A stretch of 64,000 nucleotides of DNA from Dromaius novaehollandiae (lineage: Eukaryota; Chordata; Aves; Casuariiformes; Dromaiidae): positions 1,612,001 through 1,676,000 of the forward strand of contig NC_088117.1 in the NCBI RefSeq assembly GCF_036370855.1, read 5' to 3'. A program made the position numbers and the translations under genes. Shown in pieces: positions 46,400 to 59,400 of this stretch. How positions within the stretch are numbered: position 1 is the stretch's first letter; each line of letters opens with the position of its first letter. The notes below the pieces were generated by a model that searched no databases, was not told the DNA's origin, and saw only the letters and a program-made list of their open reading frames with translations.

Positions 46400-49300
46400 G
46401 ATGGCCCCGGGGGGCGAGCGCTGCAGGCAGGCCGGCCCCGTCTCCCCCCCACGCTGTTATGCAAGTGAGAGCAGGGGTGAGTGCCGAATCCTAAGTGCAG
46501 CCTGGGAAGCGGCAAATTTTTCCCTCCTGTTGATTTTAGATGTTTGCCTCCGGGTGCCAAACCTCCCCGCAGCAAAAACACAACTTGGAGCCAGTTTAGC
46601 AGCTGTCCCTGCCCCCCGGCGCAGCAGAGAGCTTGGGATCGGCGCAGGGAGAGCCAAGGCTGGCCACCAGCACAGGAAGGGGGCCAGGGCCACCTGGCGT
46701 GGCCAGGACCAAGGGCCAGGGTTTGCCGACTGCCTCGATCCTTGCAAAACAGCCTCACTTCGCTTCAGAGAGGGGCCAAAGCAATGTAGACGGGATACTG
46801 GATGCCTGCCATGTCCTTATCCAACATATGAGACCCATGGCCACCTTTGGATACTCCCATGAGACCCTCACCTTCAACCTCAGCCAAGTCCCTGCATTGC
46901 CCAAAGAGCACCTTGGCCAGCCCTGCTGCCTGCCCCAGGCCCCACGGGCCTCCAGATGTTTCATGAGGAAGAGAAAATCTCAACCGGTTCCACAGCTATC
47001 ATGGCCCCCCTTCCCCATGGGACCCCACAATTCCAGGGGCACAGTGTGGCTTCACAGCCCTGATCCCCGTTGCGTCCTTCTGGCAGGGGGTACCAGCACG
47101 GCATGGGCACTTCCCGGCACTCGGGTGCGTGGTCCCACAACGCTCCCAGAACCAGGCTGCACAGCGCAGGTCCGAGCCAATGACCTCCCAGTGCCAGCCC
47201 CAGATGTGGCTGCGGGGCTGGGCTCACCCGGTCCCCAAAGGTGCACCCAGGGCAGCGTGTCTGAGACGTCCGCCGGCACCGCGTCCCTGCGCCCGGGCTG
47301 CGGGTGAGCGCGGGGTGTCAGTGGCAGAGGCGGGCAGCCAGGCTGGCCCAGCTCAGACATCCCCGCTGGGAAGTGCCGGGCACAGCGTGAGCCTGGCCGT
47401 GCCTCTTGCCGGGACCGGGGCTCTGGCCGGCCGCCCGCACACCGCCAGCCGGGCCGTCAGCCGCTCTGCCGGCAGCGCGGTCTTGCCAAGACCCTTTACA
47501 TAAGGAGGCTGTTTTCACAACAGCTGTTTTTTTCCTCTCGGCAGCCCACCCGGCCCCGCCGCTGGAGCACATTCCCTTCCCCACATCCAGCTGGGAGCCA
47601 CTCCTTCCCCGGCACAAAATGCGCCGGGGGCTGAGCGGGCTCCGCGGCTTTATTAAAACAAAACAAAAGCTGAGCCGGGCAGGACTGAGCATCACGAGAG
47701 CCCGGCCAGGGCCCCTGCGTGAGCCCGGGCTGGGGCTCGCTCAGCACCAGCTGGTGCACAGGCCCCATGGGGCGGGCGCCAGCCCTTGGGTGCTGGGTGC
47801 AAGCTGCCGGGTTGGCACCCCACTGGCTGCTGTGGCTGCTGGGAAAAGTTGTCTCTCTGGTGGGCAACGGAGGTCTGGAGGATCCCTGTGTGTCCCCACA
47901 GTCCTGCGTTGAGGCAGGGCCCCAAAGCCATCCCTCTCCCCCGGCATGCCCTGCTCCCTGCCCTGGGTGGCAGCGAGGGTGCCTAGGAGGGTGCCTCGGG
48001 GGGCCCGAGGGTGCTCCACTCTCGGCGGTGGCAAAACCAGGCACTGGCCTGTGGCAAGCGCAGGAACATGGGGACAACAGTGGTGCGGGACAGGTTGAGC
48101 CCATTGCTGGAGCACAGCGGGGCAGAGGACGGAGGGCAGGGTCCAGACAGAGTTACAGAGGCTCCAGAGAGCCAGGGAGGGCTTCCCACTTGGTGTCCCA
48201 TCTCCAGAAGACCCTGGCCATGTCCACCCCACCACGCTGATCGCCACCGCGACGCGGCCACCTCTGCGGAGCAGCACCACTGCTGGGTGCAGGGCCCAAA
48301 GCAGCCTACAGCGGGGGGACCGGAGTCCATAACACGACGCTGCAAAGCAGCAGGCTCGGCCGGGAAGCCGTGCCGTAGCCAGAGCAGCCAGACAGCCGGG
48401 GGGATTTGCGAGCCCAGCTGGACACGAGTGCCTCGCACGTGGGCAGCTGGGACAATGGCCGGTTTCATCGGGGGGCTGGCAGCGGAGGAGTCACGTGGCG
48501 GCTCCTTACATAACTCCCCTGATAAACAACATGTGCTAACAGTTTCCGCTAAGATTGCAAAACGCCCACGCTGGAGGCGGAGGGTTATTTCCCTCCACAG
48601 GGGCTGCAGGGTGGCCGGGGCGCCCAACCGGCCTCTTGCAGAGGGGCCTGTGGGGAAACAGCTTTTCAGCCTGCTGCTGGCTCAGCACGAGCGGCCGGGG
48701 GCTGCTCCCTGCCCTCTTGAACCTCCTGACCCGCACCAGGACATTGGTACCACTCACCCAAAACACCCCAGCCCCAGAGCACGGGGTGAACACGCAGCGT
48801 GGCAGCCCTCCACCAGGCTGACCGTGTGTCGGCTTGGTTGGGAGAGGGGTCTTGCGAGGGGCTCCAGCCCCATGCTTAACAGGAGCCAGCCCCTATATCC
48901 TGGTTGCATCCCTGGCTCCAAACCTCCTGTGGCTCCTGCAGAGACCTGGATGCTCCCTACATACAAGGGACTTCCTCTGCTTTGCTCTTTAGCTGCGCTC
49001 TGCCTGGTGCAGGCAGGGGTTGGGAAGACCTTGCCATATAGTGGTCTGACCCCAAGTGGTAGCAGCCCCTTGGAGAACATGATCCACAAGGCTGGGGTGG
49101 GGAAATGGGGTGTTTCACTGTCCCAGAGGCCCTGTGGATGGGAAGTGGGACCACTGCAGGGCCAAGGTTTCCTCCTCAGGGATCCCTAAGATGTGAGGGA
49201 TCTCCTGGCTTGTCCTGGGAGAAGAGCTGATCCAGAGCACGTCCTCAGCAATCCCCAAGCCTGCGCGGCCCGACAGCACCAAGCGCTGTGCTTTTCTGCA

Positions 49301-49700
49301 GGTGCAGTGTCAACACTGCACTTTGCTGTCACTGAGCTCTGGGCACTTCCTCACCTACGAGCCAGGATAACTGGAATTATAGGACCTGAGAATAAATTAA
49401 GAAACATCACAATTCCTGCCTTGGCATCCTGTGGTTTGGGTCAGGCTCAGGGAGGGGAGGACGGGGCTGTGTGGAGAGGCTGGATGTCCCCTCGGTACCA
49501 CGGGCAGGAGCTCCTGGCTGCACATAGCCCCAGCGGCACTGGGCACCTATCCAGGCTGGGAACAGCAGGCCAGGGCTTGGTGCCTGAGCTGGGTGCAGAG
49601 GTGACGCCAGCAAGCTCGTCCCCAGGTGAAGGTGGGGCTGGCCCTTCTGTGGCAGGAGGCCTGGGGGCAGATCGAGTGGTGACACATGTGAGGTAAGGAC
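46400..49700. other. Intergenic between C8G and PTGDS
   Basis: This is 3.3 kb of GC-rich DNA. Mammals have LCN12 between C8G and PTGDS, but I found no GxW exon, signal-peptide exon or TDY exon here on the minus strand. Long frames (for example 48011-49189 plus and 47983-48627 minus) lack family motifs. A short AT-richer island near 48500-48545 contains GATAA and CATGTG-type motifs and might be regulatory. Confidence 0.5.
47649..47654 (-). terminator. Orphan poly(A) signal AATAAA between C8G and PTGDS
   Basis: TTTTAATAAAGCC reads on the minus strand but belongs to no gene I could build. C8G already has its own signal at 49720-49715, and PTGDS starts 1.3 kb further on. It could mark an undetected transcript or be chance. 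Confidence 0.3.
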
Positions 49701-49714
49701 CTTTTTCCAAGGTA

Positions 49715-49720
49715 TTTATT
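49715..49720 (-). terminator. Poly(A) signal AATAAA of C8G
   Basis: CCCAATAAATACC on the minus strand lies about 240 bp downstream of the C8G stop at 49957, within the continuous last exon. Confidence 0.85.
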
Positions 49721-49956
49721 GGGATGTCATTGGCTGCTGCAGGAGCTGCAGGGCACCGAGCAGATGGATGACACAAAGCTGCAGGGTGACACGGCAAGGT
49801 GTCACCACAGCTGGGGAGCCTCAGGGCTCATGTGGAGCAGGCAGAGGTGTCTGACCAAAACCTGGCCAGCCCTGGCTCTTGCACGGCCCTGTATCTGCAG
49901 GTAGTCAGACAGGATCAGGGCTGGCTCTGGGGACCTCCCAGCAATGCCACCTGCAT

Positions 49957-52900
49957 CTACGGCTTTGTTTCTGGAAATAAAAGAGGTGCTGAGAGGCTGG
50001 GGGAGATATCAGAGCCTAATGGCAGGGCTGGAGACCCACCTTTGCCTCCCCAAGAACCAATGATAAATGATGGAGCTGTCCCTGGGGACCCCAGTCCTCA
50101 TCCAAGGGTGTCCCCCTCCCTGGGGACCCCAGCATAGATCAGCCCTCACCCCAGGGTGCCCCTGTCCCCGGGGATCCCAGAACAGACCAGCCCTCACCCC
50201 AAGAAGCCCCAATATAGACCCCACTAAGCCCAGTTTGACCCATATGGGGGCCAAATGGGGCTTTGCTTTGCCAGGGAGCGTCCGATGGCTGCCCTGGGGG
50301 ACGCCTTGCCCCCTCCTAGCCCTGCACAAGGGTGTGGAGGGCCTTCTGGAGCAGTCCTTGCTCCCCGTGTCAGACCAGCACGCCGGCACCCCTTGGGCAG
50401 GACCACACAGCCATGGCGAGCTGTGGGGCCAGCCCAGGGTGCCCAGCCTGCAGCCAGGGCGGGGAGAGCCACCATAGCACCCACCACCCTGCAGGCGCAG
50501 CCCAGCCCACGCGGGCACCGCCAGCCCCAGAGCTGGGCACCAGGCCCCACGTGGGTCCGTGCAGCCCAGCCTGAGCTTGGTGCACAGTGGGGGTTCAGTA
50601 TCTCGCTGGGGATCTACAACTCACCGTCGAGGATGTGGAACTCGTCCGCGGCGTCGCAAAACCCTGCAACAGAGAGAGCCTGGGGCGGTCACCCTGCCCG
50701 GGCACCTGGGACACCCCTGCTGTGCACCCCAGGGCCACCGCAAGGGCACAGCCCTGCCGTTCGCCAGGAGGGAAGCCATGGCATGGGGACAGGCCCTATA
50801 TGTGTCCCCGCTGTCAGGCGATATGGGACCACAAGCTTCTCGAACCCCTTGTGGACATGCCTGCCCTCCTCTGCTCATGTTGGAGGTGCCAGCACCACAA
50901 ATCCCGGTGCCAGACCCTTGGGCACAGCCCTCGCCATGGGCACCTCACGCTCCCAGGGGACCATATACCCCCTACCATATGTGGGGAAGTAGTAGGTCAC
51001 ATCTTCATTCAGGCCCACAGCCCTGACATGCTGCTCGAATCTCTCCACAACGGCATCACTGACCCGGCTGGCCCGTCCTGCATGGGGAGGGAAACACATG
51101 CCATCAGTGGCCTTGAGGGACAGACAGGATGTCTGTCCCCACCAGAAAGCCCCCAGCTCTCCCAGCCCCCTGCAGCAGAGGCTCGGGGCCAAAGGGCTTT
51201 TCAGCTCAGAAAAGCCGGTTACAAAACCTTGTCACTATCACAGTAGTTTCTGCTGATGCTCAGGGGGAAAAGCTGCAGCTTTCCAGGGTGAAATGACCTC
51301 TCATTTGAACGTGACACCGGCTGCGGGGAGGGACAGCGGGCAGCAAGCGGGCAAAGGCTGATACACCACAAACCAGCGAGCAGAAACACCTCGATTCACG
51401 CAGCGGGATTTGCCTCCCTGTGACTGAGCTGCCCCCACAGGGACAGGGTTTGCTCTGGGGTGAGTCTTTCCATTCCCCTGCAGCATTTGGGGACAAAACT
51501 CTTCATCTGGTGACAAGGCCCTACTGAGCTCTTCCATGGACACCCTTGCATCTGGGTCCTCCGTGGGTCTGGAGGGCTCAGCATCCCCTGAGCCCAGCAT
51601 TGGCCTATCACTTCCAAACCACCCCGGTCCCGCTCCCTCGAGTCCCCCGGCCAGTCGTGACCCGGCTCACATGCTGGACGTGACCCCACCAGCTTGCATA
51701 TGCCAGACATGGTGCCACCAGCTCACACATGCTGGCCGGAGAACCGAGGGCAGCAAGATGCCTGATGGGAAGGGGCACAACCCGGGGCTCTGGGTGGCAG
51801 GATCAGCCCCTCCCCCCAGCCTTGCTCAGCAGTGCACCCAGTTTGGAGCAGCTTCGCTGTGCCTGGGGCCCACACATCCACCAGCACCCGTGCACCTCAG
51901 CTCCCAAGGCAGCCCCTCAGCATCGACCCACCGTAGAGCTTGACGGAGATGCTCCGGCCCCTCTGGTAATAGAGGATGGCGTAACTGCTGTAGTCTGTCT
52001 GCCCCACCACCACGTCCACCTTGCTGCTGTAGCCACGGCCTGGGAAAGACAGCCATAGCACAGGGCAATGCCACGTAGCTCCCAGGCATGGCCAGCGTCC
52101 CCTCTTGGGCACCTGGCGGGACAGGCACCACCCAGGGGTCTCAGCTTCACCACAGGAGGAGCATACAAGGCGGTGGACACCAGGGTCAGAGTTAGCGCAT
52201 CCTGCTCCCCTATGGGGGTGCCTTTCCCACCAGCAGGTCCCAGCCCACCACCAGCTGGTGCTGGCCACGATGACATTCAGCACTGAGCACTCTCAGAGCC
52301 CAGGACTGGGATACTGGAAGGGCACTGGGAGGACACCAGAGGACACCTGACCTCTTGGCCAGGAGTAGGGCTTGGAGGCTCCAGCTCTGCGGTCCCCATG
52401 CCACCTCAGGCCTGCTTGGCCGCCCTCACCCTTTAAGAGGAAACGTCCATGGGCCTTGGCAGGGAGGTAGTGTTGCTTGATCTCCCAGCACATCCCGTCC
52501 CTGTATGGGGAGAAAAGCACTTTGTCTGTGCAAGCTGGAGAGGACCTCCCAGGACGCCAGTCACTGCCCCCCTACTCGCCAGGGTGCTCACAGGACGTGT
52601 TTTCTCAGGACTTCCTTCTCTCCAAGGGAGAGATGTTGCAAAAGGTCATCTGAGAGCCCTGTGGGAACACAGGGAGAGATCTAGAGCCTCAAAACCCGGC
52701 AAGCCTGAGTGCCCACTGATCCCTCCTGCTTCCCTGCAGCAGGTCCAGGCCTGGCCTTGGCTCCTCAAAACGCTCCAACATCTTGTGAAGGCCAGGTCAC
52801 CCTGTGACCAAGGGGAAGCTCCCATGCATGTGCCGAAGGCCACCTTCCTCCGCTGTATGGCTGCGGGGCTGGCACTTAAGAGTCAGTCCCTGCTGGGCAG

Positions 52901-55231
52901 CTGTGGAGGGATTGCATGCCGGCTTGGTGCCTCAGTTTCCCCAGGCGGGTGAGAGCTGCACGTGTTGGCTGCCTAACCTCTCAAGACCCAGCCTTGACAG
53001 CCCAGGGCTGCTCTGGGCTGGGTGGCCCCTGGGCTAACGCAAAGCCAGCCCTGCCATGACCAGGACTTTTAGCATGAGAGCTCCTGAGGGAGATCCCACC
53101 TCTGCTTTGCTCCAGGGGCACAGCTCTTCCTCAGAGCCCACGGCCCTGGTCGGACCTGCCTGCAGCAACCCTGTCCCTCCCTGGAGTCCTCGTGGGCCAG
53201 TGTCACTCACAGCTTCCTGAAGGTGCTGATGGCCAGGCTCTGCCCTTCCACAGCCACCACCACCGCTGTCGCCTCCAGATGGTGGCTGTGCTCTGCCAGG
53301 TAGCTGCAGCGGGAGGCCACGCCAACCAGGAACCACTTCCCTGCGAACTGCACGGCACGGGGCTGGCACCGCCTGCCAGGCTGCGGCCCCTGGACCGCCA
53401 CCACCCCCCGCCCCCAGCACCCGCTGCCCCAAGCCCACAGCTGCGTGGCAGCGGGAGCCAGAAACCCCCCGACTGACACAGCGTGGGGGCTGCCTGCAGG
53501 ACCAGGGTGCTCTCCCTGGCCACGGCCACGCCAAGCCATGCTGGCATAGCCCATGCCCAGCCAAGGGTTGGATCCTGCTCCCCGGGAGAGGGGACGGGAA
53601 CTGGACCAGGCCAGGGCAAGAAGTGGGTGCTGCCAAGTTCATCAAGACAGCGCCCATTTCATCCCGGTGCCACGGCTGACACAGCCGAGAGGTGCCGCAG
53701 GGTCTGGCCAGAGCCCCGCTGGCCCGGCTGGGAGTGCCAGCTTTTATCAGCGAACACAGAAACATATTTCCGTGACGTTTCCCCTCGCTTGGCACCCTTG
53801 CCCATGCCCGCGGCCCCTTGGCATGCCCAAAGCCGCTGCTCACTGAGGGCCCTTGTTTGGGAGCAGGCAGGTGGGATGGAGACAGACAGATAAGAGGTGG
53901 CGAGGAGCCAAGCAAGCCACGGGCCCCAACCTGGCACGGGGACAGGCCGGAGCGGGACAGCTGCAGGGAGCGGGATGGCCAAGGCGTCCCCCCGAAAGCT
54001 GACGCTGCCCGCAAGGCTGAGCATACCCTGAGCGGTCCTGGGCGTACGGGTGGACCTCAGCACCCTGCACCCACGGCCCGCAGGACGCCCTGCTCCCACA
54101 GCAGCCCCCCAAGCTCCTGGCTGCAGGCCAGCACCTCGAGCCCCAGCGCTGGGGCTGGAAGCTGTGCCTGGTGCCCTGGCGCAAGCAGCGAGCTCCAAAC
54201 ACGGAATCAAGAGCAATCGGCCTTGCCACAGACTTGGCCACAGCCCCGGGGCTGAGCAGCGCGAGTGCTGCGGGCCGCCATGGGAGCAGGGCGTCCCAGG
54301 GGATGGCAGGCAGCCAGGGCCGGCCTGCCCACGGCGAGGATCTGGCCTTTGAAATCTGCCCCGTGCGTCACTTCTCGGGACACCTCGCAAACCCGGGGAC
54401 AGGCACTTCTCGGAGTTCGAGCTGGGGGGCCGAGCCCCTGCAGACAGGCACCAACCCTGCTGTGGCCCTTGACTGTGTGGTGTGGGGGGCACACTGGGGG
54501 GGCCAGGTCTGGGGGGGGGTGACACACTGCAGGGTCGGGCTGGGGGGACATACAGGGGGAGTCAGGTCTAGCAGGGGACATGCTGCAGGGCCAGGGCTGG
54601 GGGGACATACTGGGGGGGGGCAGGTCTAGGAGGGGACACACTGCAGGGTCAGGGCTGGGGGGACATACTGGGGGGGGCAGGTCTTGGGGGGGACACACTG
54701 CAGGGTCAGGGCTGCGGGGACATGCTGGGGGGTCAGGGCTGGGGGGACATGCTGACAGACCAAGTCTAGGGGGGGAATATACTGTGAGACCTGGTCTGGG
54801 GGAAACACTGGGGGACAGACCTGCAGGGTGACATGCTGGCCAGGTCCAGGGGGGTGACACGCTGGGGAGCCAGCTCAGAGAAGGACATACGGCAGGGCCA
54901 GCTCTGAGGGGGGACACACTGGGGTGCTGGCACCAGGGGGGACACGCCGCAGCCTTCTGGCATCTCTGAGCTCTTGGGGCCCCCCTGCGCTGCCCCAAAC
55001 CAAGCCAGCCCCGGCCACACGTGCCCCCAGCCCCATCTCCAGCCAGGACAGGCCGGCAGAGCCGCCTGGAGGCCCCGAAACGCCCCAGCCCCTCACCTGG
55101 GGGAGGCTGAGGTTCTCCTGAATGGCGACCTTCTCGATGGGACTCTCAGGGGGCGGGGGCCGCCTCCGCTTCTGCCCCTGCGAGGCCGAGAGGAGGAGGG
55201 CGAGGAGGAGCAGGGTGGCACGGGGGGCCAT
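49957..55231 (-). CDS. C8G: Complement component C8 gamma chain (201 aa)
   Basis: Coding exons are 55231-55097, 53347-53211, 52500-52430, 52039-51932, 51077-50976, 50663-50625 and 49970-49957, all with consensus splice sites. The protein is 201 residues against 202 in human. It is the lipocalin subunit of complement C8, covalently attached to C8 alpha in the membrane attack complex. The signal peptide (MAPRATLLLLALLLSASQG) uses the Met with the ideal ACCATGG context rather than a Met four codons upstream. GxW is FAGKWFLVGVAS. C59 (SRCSYL) matches the human cysteine that links to C8 alpha. C95 (DGMCW) and C187 (GFCDAAD) form the internal disulfide. TFRKLDGMCW and GQTDYSSYAILY closely follow the human sequence. 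The tiny last exon adds ETKP. The gene starts beside FBXW5 in opposite orientation, as in mammals. Intron 1 contains a G-rich satellite. Confidence 0.95.
54481..54935. repeat. G-rich minisatellite in C8G intron 1
   Basis: Variants of GGGGGGACACACTGCAGGG and CAGGGCTGGGGGGACATACT repeat for about 450 bp with a roughly 30-60 bp mixed period. Runs of five to ten G lie on the plus strand, so the C8G pre-mRNA carries the C-rich strand. The plus strand could form G-quadruplexes. Confidence 0.8.
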
Positions 55232-56450
55232 GGTGCCCTTCAAGCGCGGAGCGGGGCCCGCGGCGCCCTGCCGTGTGGCGCTGGCCGGGCCGTGGCAGGA
55301 CGCAGGGCCGGGGGCAGCGCGGCCGCTCTGACGGGAAGCGGCGGGGCCGCGTGCAGGGGCCCGAGGGCAGCGGGGTCACGGCAGCAGCACGGCCTGCCTG
55401 GAGCCCTGCCAGGCGGCGGGTGCCCGTGGCCCTGTGGCCTCGACGGCCTGCCTGGGGCGGGGGAGCGCCGCAGGACCGAGGGGCCGAGGTGGGGGCGACG
55501 CCTCGGTGCCGTTGGCCTGGCAGGGCAGGGCTGGGCCCTGGGGCCGGGCCTGGGGGCGCCGGGCCTGCTGCTACCAGCCCCGGCCCTGCCATGGGCCCAG
55601 GTGTCCCCATGGGCCCAGGGGTCCCCACGAGCCCGGGCGTCCCCATGGGCCCAGCCCTGGCAAGACCCCGCCCTCCGCGGAGGGCAGAGCCGGGAGGGGG
55701 CGGGGCCTGCGCAGGGGGCGGGGCCTGAGCGCGGAGGGGCGGGGCCTGAGCGCGGAGGGGCGGGGCGAGCCGGGGAAGCTGCCCTGCAGGGGCGCTAGAG
55801 AGAGGAGCGAGCGGGCCGCGCTCGGCTATCTGCGCCTGGGGCACCGAGGGTGGGAGGGGCAGAGCTCTGGGCTCGATTTTTGCTGCCTGGGAAAGAAAGC
55901 CGCGTGAGGGGCGGGAGGACGAGCAACCACAGAGAAGGCGGCTAGAGCGGCGCATAAAAGCCGGGGCGGAAGGAAGAGACCGGAAGGGGCGTGAGAGGGA
56001 GGTGGGGTAGCCGGAGCCGCGGAGGTGCGGTGAGGGGGGCGGCCCGGGGGGACACCGGCGGGGGCGGGGAGGGGGTGGAGAGGCACCGGCGGGACCCCCT
56101 CAGCCGGCCCGGGCCTCACCCGCTTTTTCTTGCAGGCGCCGCGGCAGAATGACACGATGGAGGCGGGCGGCGGCGGCCCCCTGCTCCCGGACAGCGTCCT
56201 CTACGAGATCTTCCTCTACCTGGACCACGTAGACGTGCTCGCCGCGGCGCTGGTGTGCCGGCAGTGGCACGCCGTGGCCCGCGACGAGTTCCTCTGGAAG
56301 GAGCTCTTCTACCGCTACTACCGCATCTCCCGCGAGGTGCCCCGGCACCCAGGTGCGCTGCCGCGGCCGGCCTGCCCGGCTCCTCGGGCCGGGCTCTCCT
56401 GCAGGGCCGTTACCCGGTGACGGCCCCGGTTGCGAGGCCAGGGCGGGCCG
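55200..56450. promoter_or_regulatory. Bidirectional CpG-island promoter of C8G and FBXW5
   Basis: C8G starts at 55231 on the minus strand and FBXW5 at 56157 on the plus strand, with 0.9 kb of CpG-rich DNA between. Tandem GGGGCGGGGCCTGAGCGCGG-like units with GC boxes lie near 55695-55770. On the plus strand CATAAAAG at 55953 is followed by an ETS-type ACCGGAAG at 55979. This suggests FBXW5 transcription starts near 55985, with a noncoding first exon ending at a GTGAGG donor at 56030. Confidence 0.65.
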
Positions 56451-59400
56451 AAGGGGAGGACTGCTCTCCCCGAGCTGCCCGGCCCTCTGCTTGCTGCCGG
56501 TGTTGGCTGCGATAGAGGACACGAAATTGTGTCCTGTGTGCAGTCCATGGGCTTGGATGGTGACCCATGTGTGAAAGGTCCTGGGGCTGTCCATGCTCCT
56601 CAGAAGGGTGGTGTGAAGTGCTTGAAAATGCTTGGACTTTCCCTTTCTTTCAGTGAAAGGTGAGGTTTTTTTAGCCTTTTGCAAGCAGGCCCTCTGGTAG
56701 CTGCTTCATGGGGGGTCTGAGTGCTGCTGTTCCTAGAGAAGGTCCTGAAGAGCTGCAGTGAGTCCTATTGCAGTGCTGTGTTACAGCCCTGTTGGATTCC
56801 CTGATAATCGCTGTTGGCTTTTCCTGATCAAGATTGGGACCTTGCAGCAAGCCTGCACTTTAGGCTCTATCCCTTCCTTGTCCAGACTAGGAAGAGCTGG
56901 ACATATTAGTCAGTCAAGCTGACATTTCAATATGGTGTAGGCAGTAGCTGTAGCCTGGCTGTAGAGGATGAATGTGCTGTTGGAGAAGGAGGTGAGTGTG
57001 CGAGAACTTAATTGCACAGTGGGCAAATGCTAATAGCTGACCCACTTGCTAGGGCAGGTCTGACTTGATCTCGGCCTATGCCTGCGCTAGGAAAATGACC
57101 TATTAACAGTCAGCGTCAACTGTGAGCCCTGCGTGGCCTTCCCCAGGTAGAGCTATCAACAGGCTCAATGCTGGTCGTTGTACAGTCGTAGAGCTGCTCT
57201 CTGCTACTCTTCTGGTCCTGTCTAAGAAGGTAACCTAATGCTGTCAAGCCCTGCTGAGGCAGGCCTTGGGGCTCTGTTGGTAGGAGCCCTTGTTGTCAAG
57301 GTGGGTCTCTCCTGCAGTCAGAAATGCCTGTTCCCAGCATGCTGCAGAGGTGCAGGAGGGCTGTGCACCCTCCTCTGCCCCAGAGGATATGCACACTGCC
57401 ACTGAGGATGGCTATGCCGGAGGGAAGCATGGCTTCTTGTTCATGAGTTGCAGTTGCTAGAAAAGGATGAGAAGGAACTGCAAGGATGGAGCGGTGAGGA
57501 ACCTAGGTTGCCCTGCAGCAGGGAATACCAGTGCAAGAGGGCTCTGAGGAAGAGCGGATGAGATGTGGGTGTGATGACTTGGAATAATGCTTGATTTCTG
57601 CTTGCACAGGCTCTGTGAACTCTACAGGGTTGAAAAAGTTACCTTTATTTGAGGCTCTCTGACCAGGCTGTGCTTACTTCATGCTCCCTGGATTTTGCAA
57701 GCTGACAACCCTGTTCCTTAGTGCTAATTGTGAATGAGTAGTCAGTGTAATCCAGTAATATATCCAGACACCTCCCAAGCTGTACGTCTGGAGCTGTGAA
57801 AGTCATCCACCAGGTTCCTGGGGATGGGGGTGCCCGCCAGCCCCAGGAGAAGCCTGAAACATGAGTTTCAGAAATCACCTGCCAACCTCTTGGTGTGGGA
57901 TAAGTCTGTGGCTTGGTGAATAGTGTCCAATGGGTCTTGCAAGCAGAAATGTTGGAGCCGCTAGGCCAAATGGGATTTGTCCAGACTGCTTCGCTGTTTG
58001 ATGGGCTGGGACTGAATGCCTCAGTGGGTGGTGAACTCCCCTGCCTAGTGAGCGATGTCGGGATGTCCTGGCAGCAAACTGCTCCCTGCCTGCAAGAGCA
58101 GGTGTCTCCTGGACTTCAGAGAGAGTTTTCCAAAAAACCTTCAGACCTGTTCAGTGTAACTAGGAAAGTTGGCCATTATCCATATAAATGTCTAATCTTT
58201 GCTTCTTCAGGATTTGCTGCTGCCAGGAGTCTGTAGGTTGCCTTACTGGCACTTCATTAAAAATTTTCTTTATTTATGTATTTATTGGCCTTCAGTATGA
58301 CTTCCCTGAGTGTGCTCCAAACTATTCTACTGCAAGATTCCTCTTCTGTCCTGACATAATGTGTCCAGCTCCAGTTCTTCTCTCTTGTTTTCCACAGTTT
58401 TTTGTCTCATGGAAGTTTGTCTGTCAGTCTCGTACCCTTTCTGGATCTCTCTTAATTCTGTGTCGCATGAGACAGATAATCAGAGCAGGGCCCGGTACCC
58501 CAAGGAACAACTTTCCCTTCATCATACGATGAATTTGTTTTCGTTATGCTGGGGTACGTCTGCAGTTCCAACTGCTGTTTTGTCCTGCAAGAAGTTTTTC
58601 CTTAGATAGCTAACAGCTATTATCTAACAGCTGTGCCCTGGTTGGTTCTTGCAGTGGCTGTAAGTGGTTTAGAAAGTAGTGATATGCTGAGGAGTTGTGT
58701 GTTTACTGAAAGAAAGGGCTTTGTGTGGGAGTGGGGAAGCTACTGAGAACAAGTCTTAGGCCCTGCTAGCAAGGGCTGAAGCTGTAGGGACCTTGGCCAC
58801 TGCCGAGCTCCCAGCGTTGCTAGCAGCAGTCGGGGATGTGCTTTATTAAAGACTTATTCCGTGGCTGCTGTGTTTAGCTTAGGTCTGCTCATGTGTTACA
58901 GCCGCCGTGTCCTGGTATGACGAGTTCCAGAGGCTCTACGACACCATCCCATGCGTTGAAGTGCAGGCGCTGAAGGAGCACAATGACCAGGTTTTGCACC
59001 TCAGTTTCTCCCACTCTGGCTGTCTGTTTGCATCATGCTCCAAAGACTGTACTGTCAAGGTAAAGTGGTAGTGCACCCCATGCAAATCTTCCGGCTTTGA
59101 TTTAGTAGGGCTTAGCCCGTAAGAAGTCTGTGGAGAGGTTTGGCCAGGTGTACCTGGACTTGCATCTGTACCTACAGATGCTGAGCTGTCCTCAAAGCCA
59201 CAGAACTAATGAGTCTTGTAGATGTAGCCTTGAGGGCTGTGGGTTCCAGCTCTAGCCTGTCTGAAGGTGGTAGAGGTGCCTGCCTAGCTCTGAGGGCTTC
59301 CTAGCTGCAGATCAGTCCCCCACTGAGCTGTGGATATAACAGGGACCATGGGGATAATGATCTGCTGTAGAAGGCGTCTTCCCTCAATGATTGTCTTGGG

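Noticed and set aside
48011-49189. 392-codon plus-strand frame between PTGDS and C8G
   Set aside because: No domain, no splice logic, and a competing open frame on the other strand. GC-rich composition explains its length.
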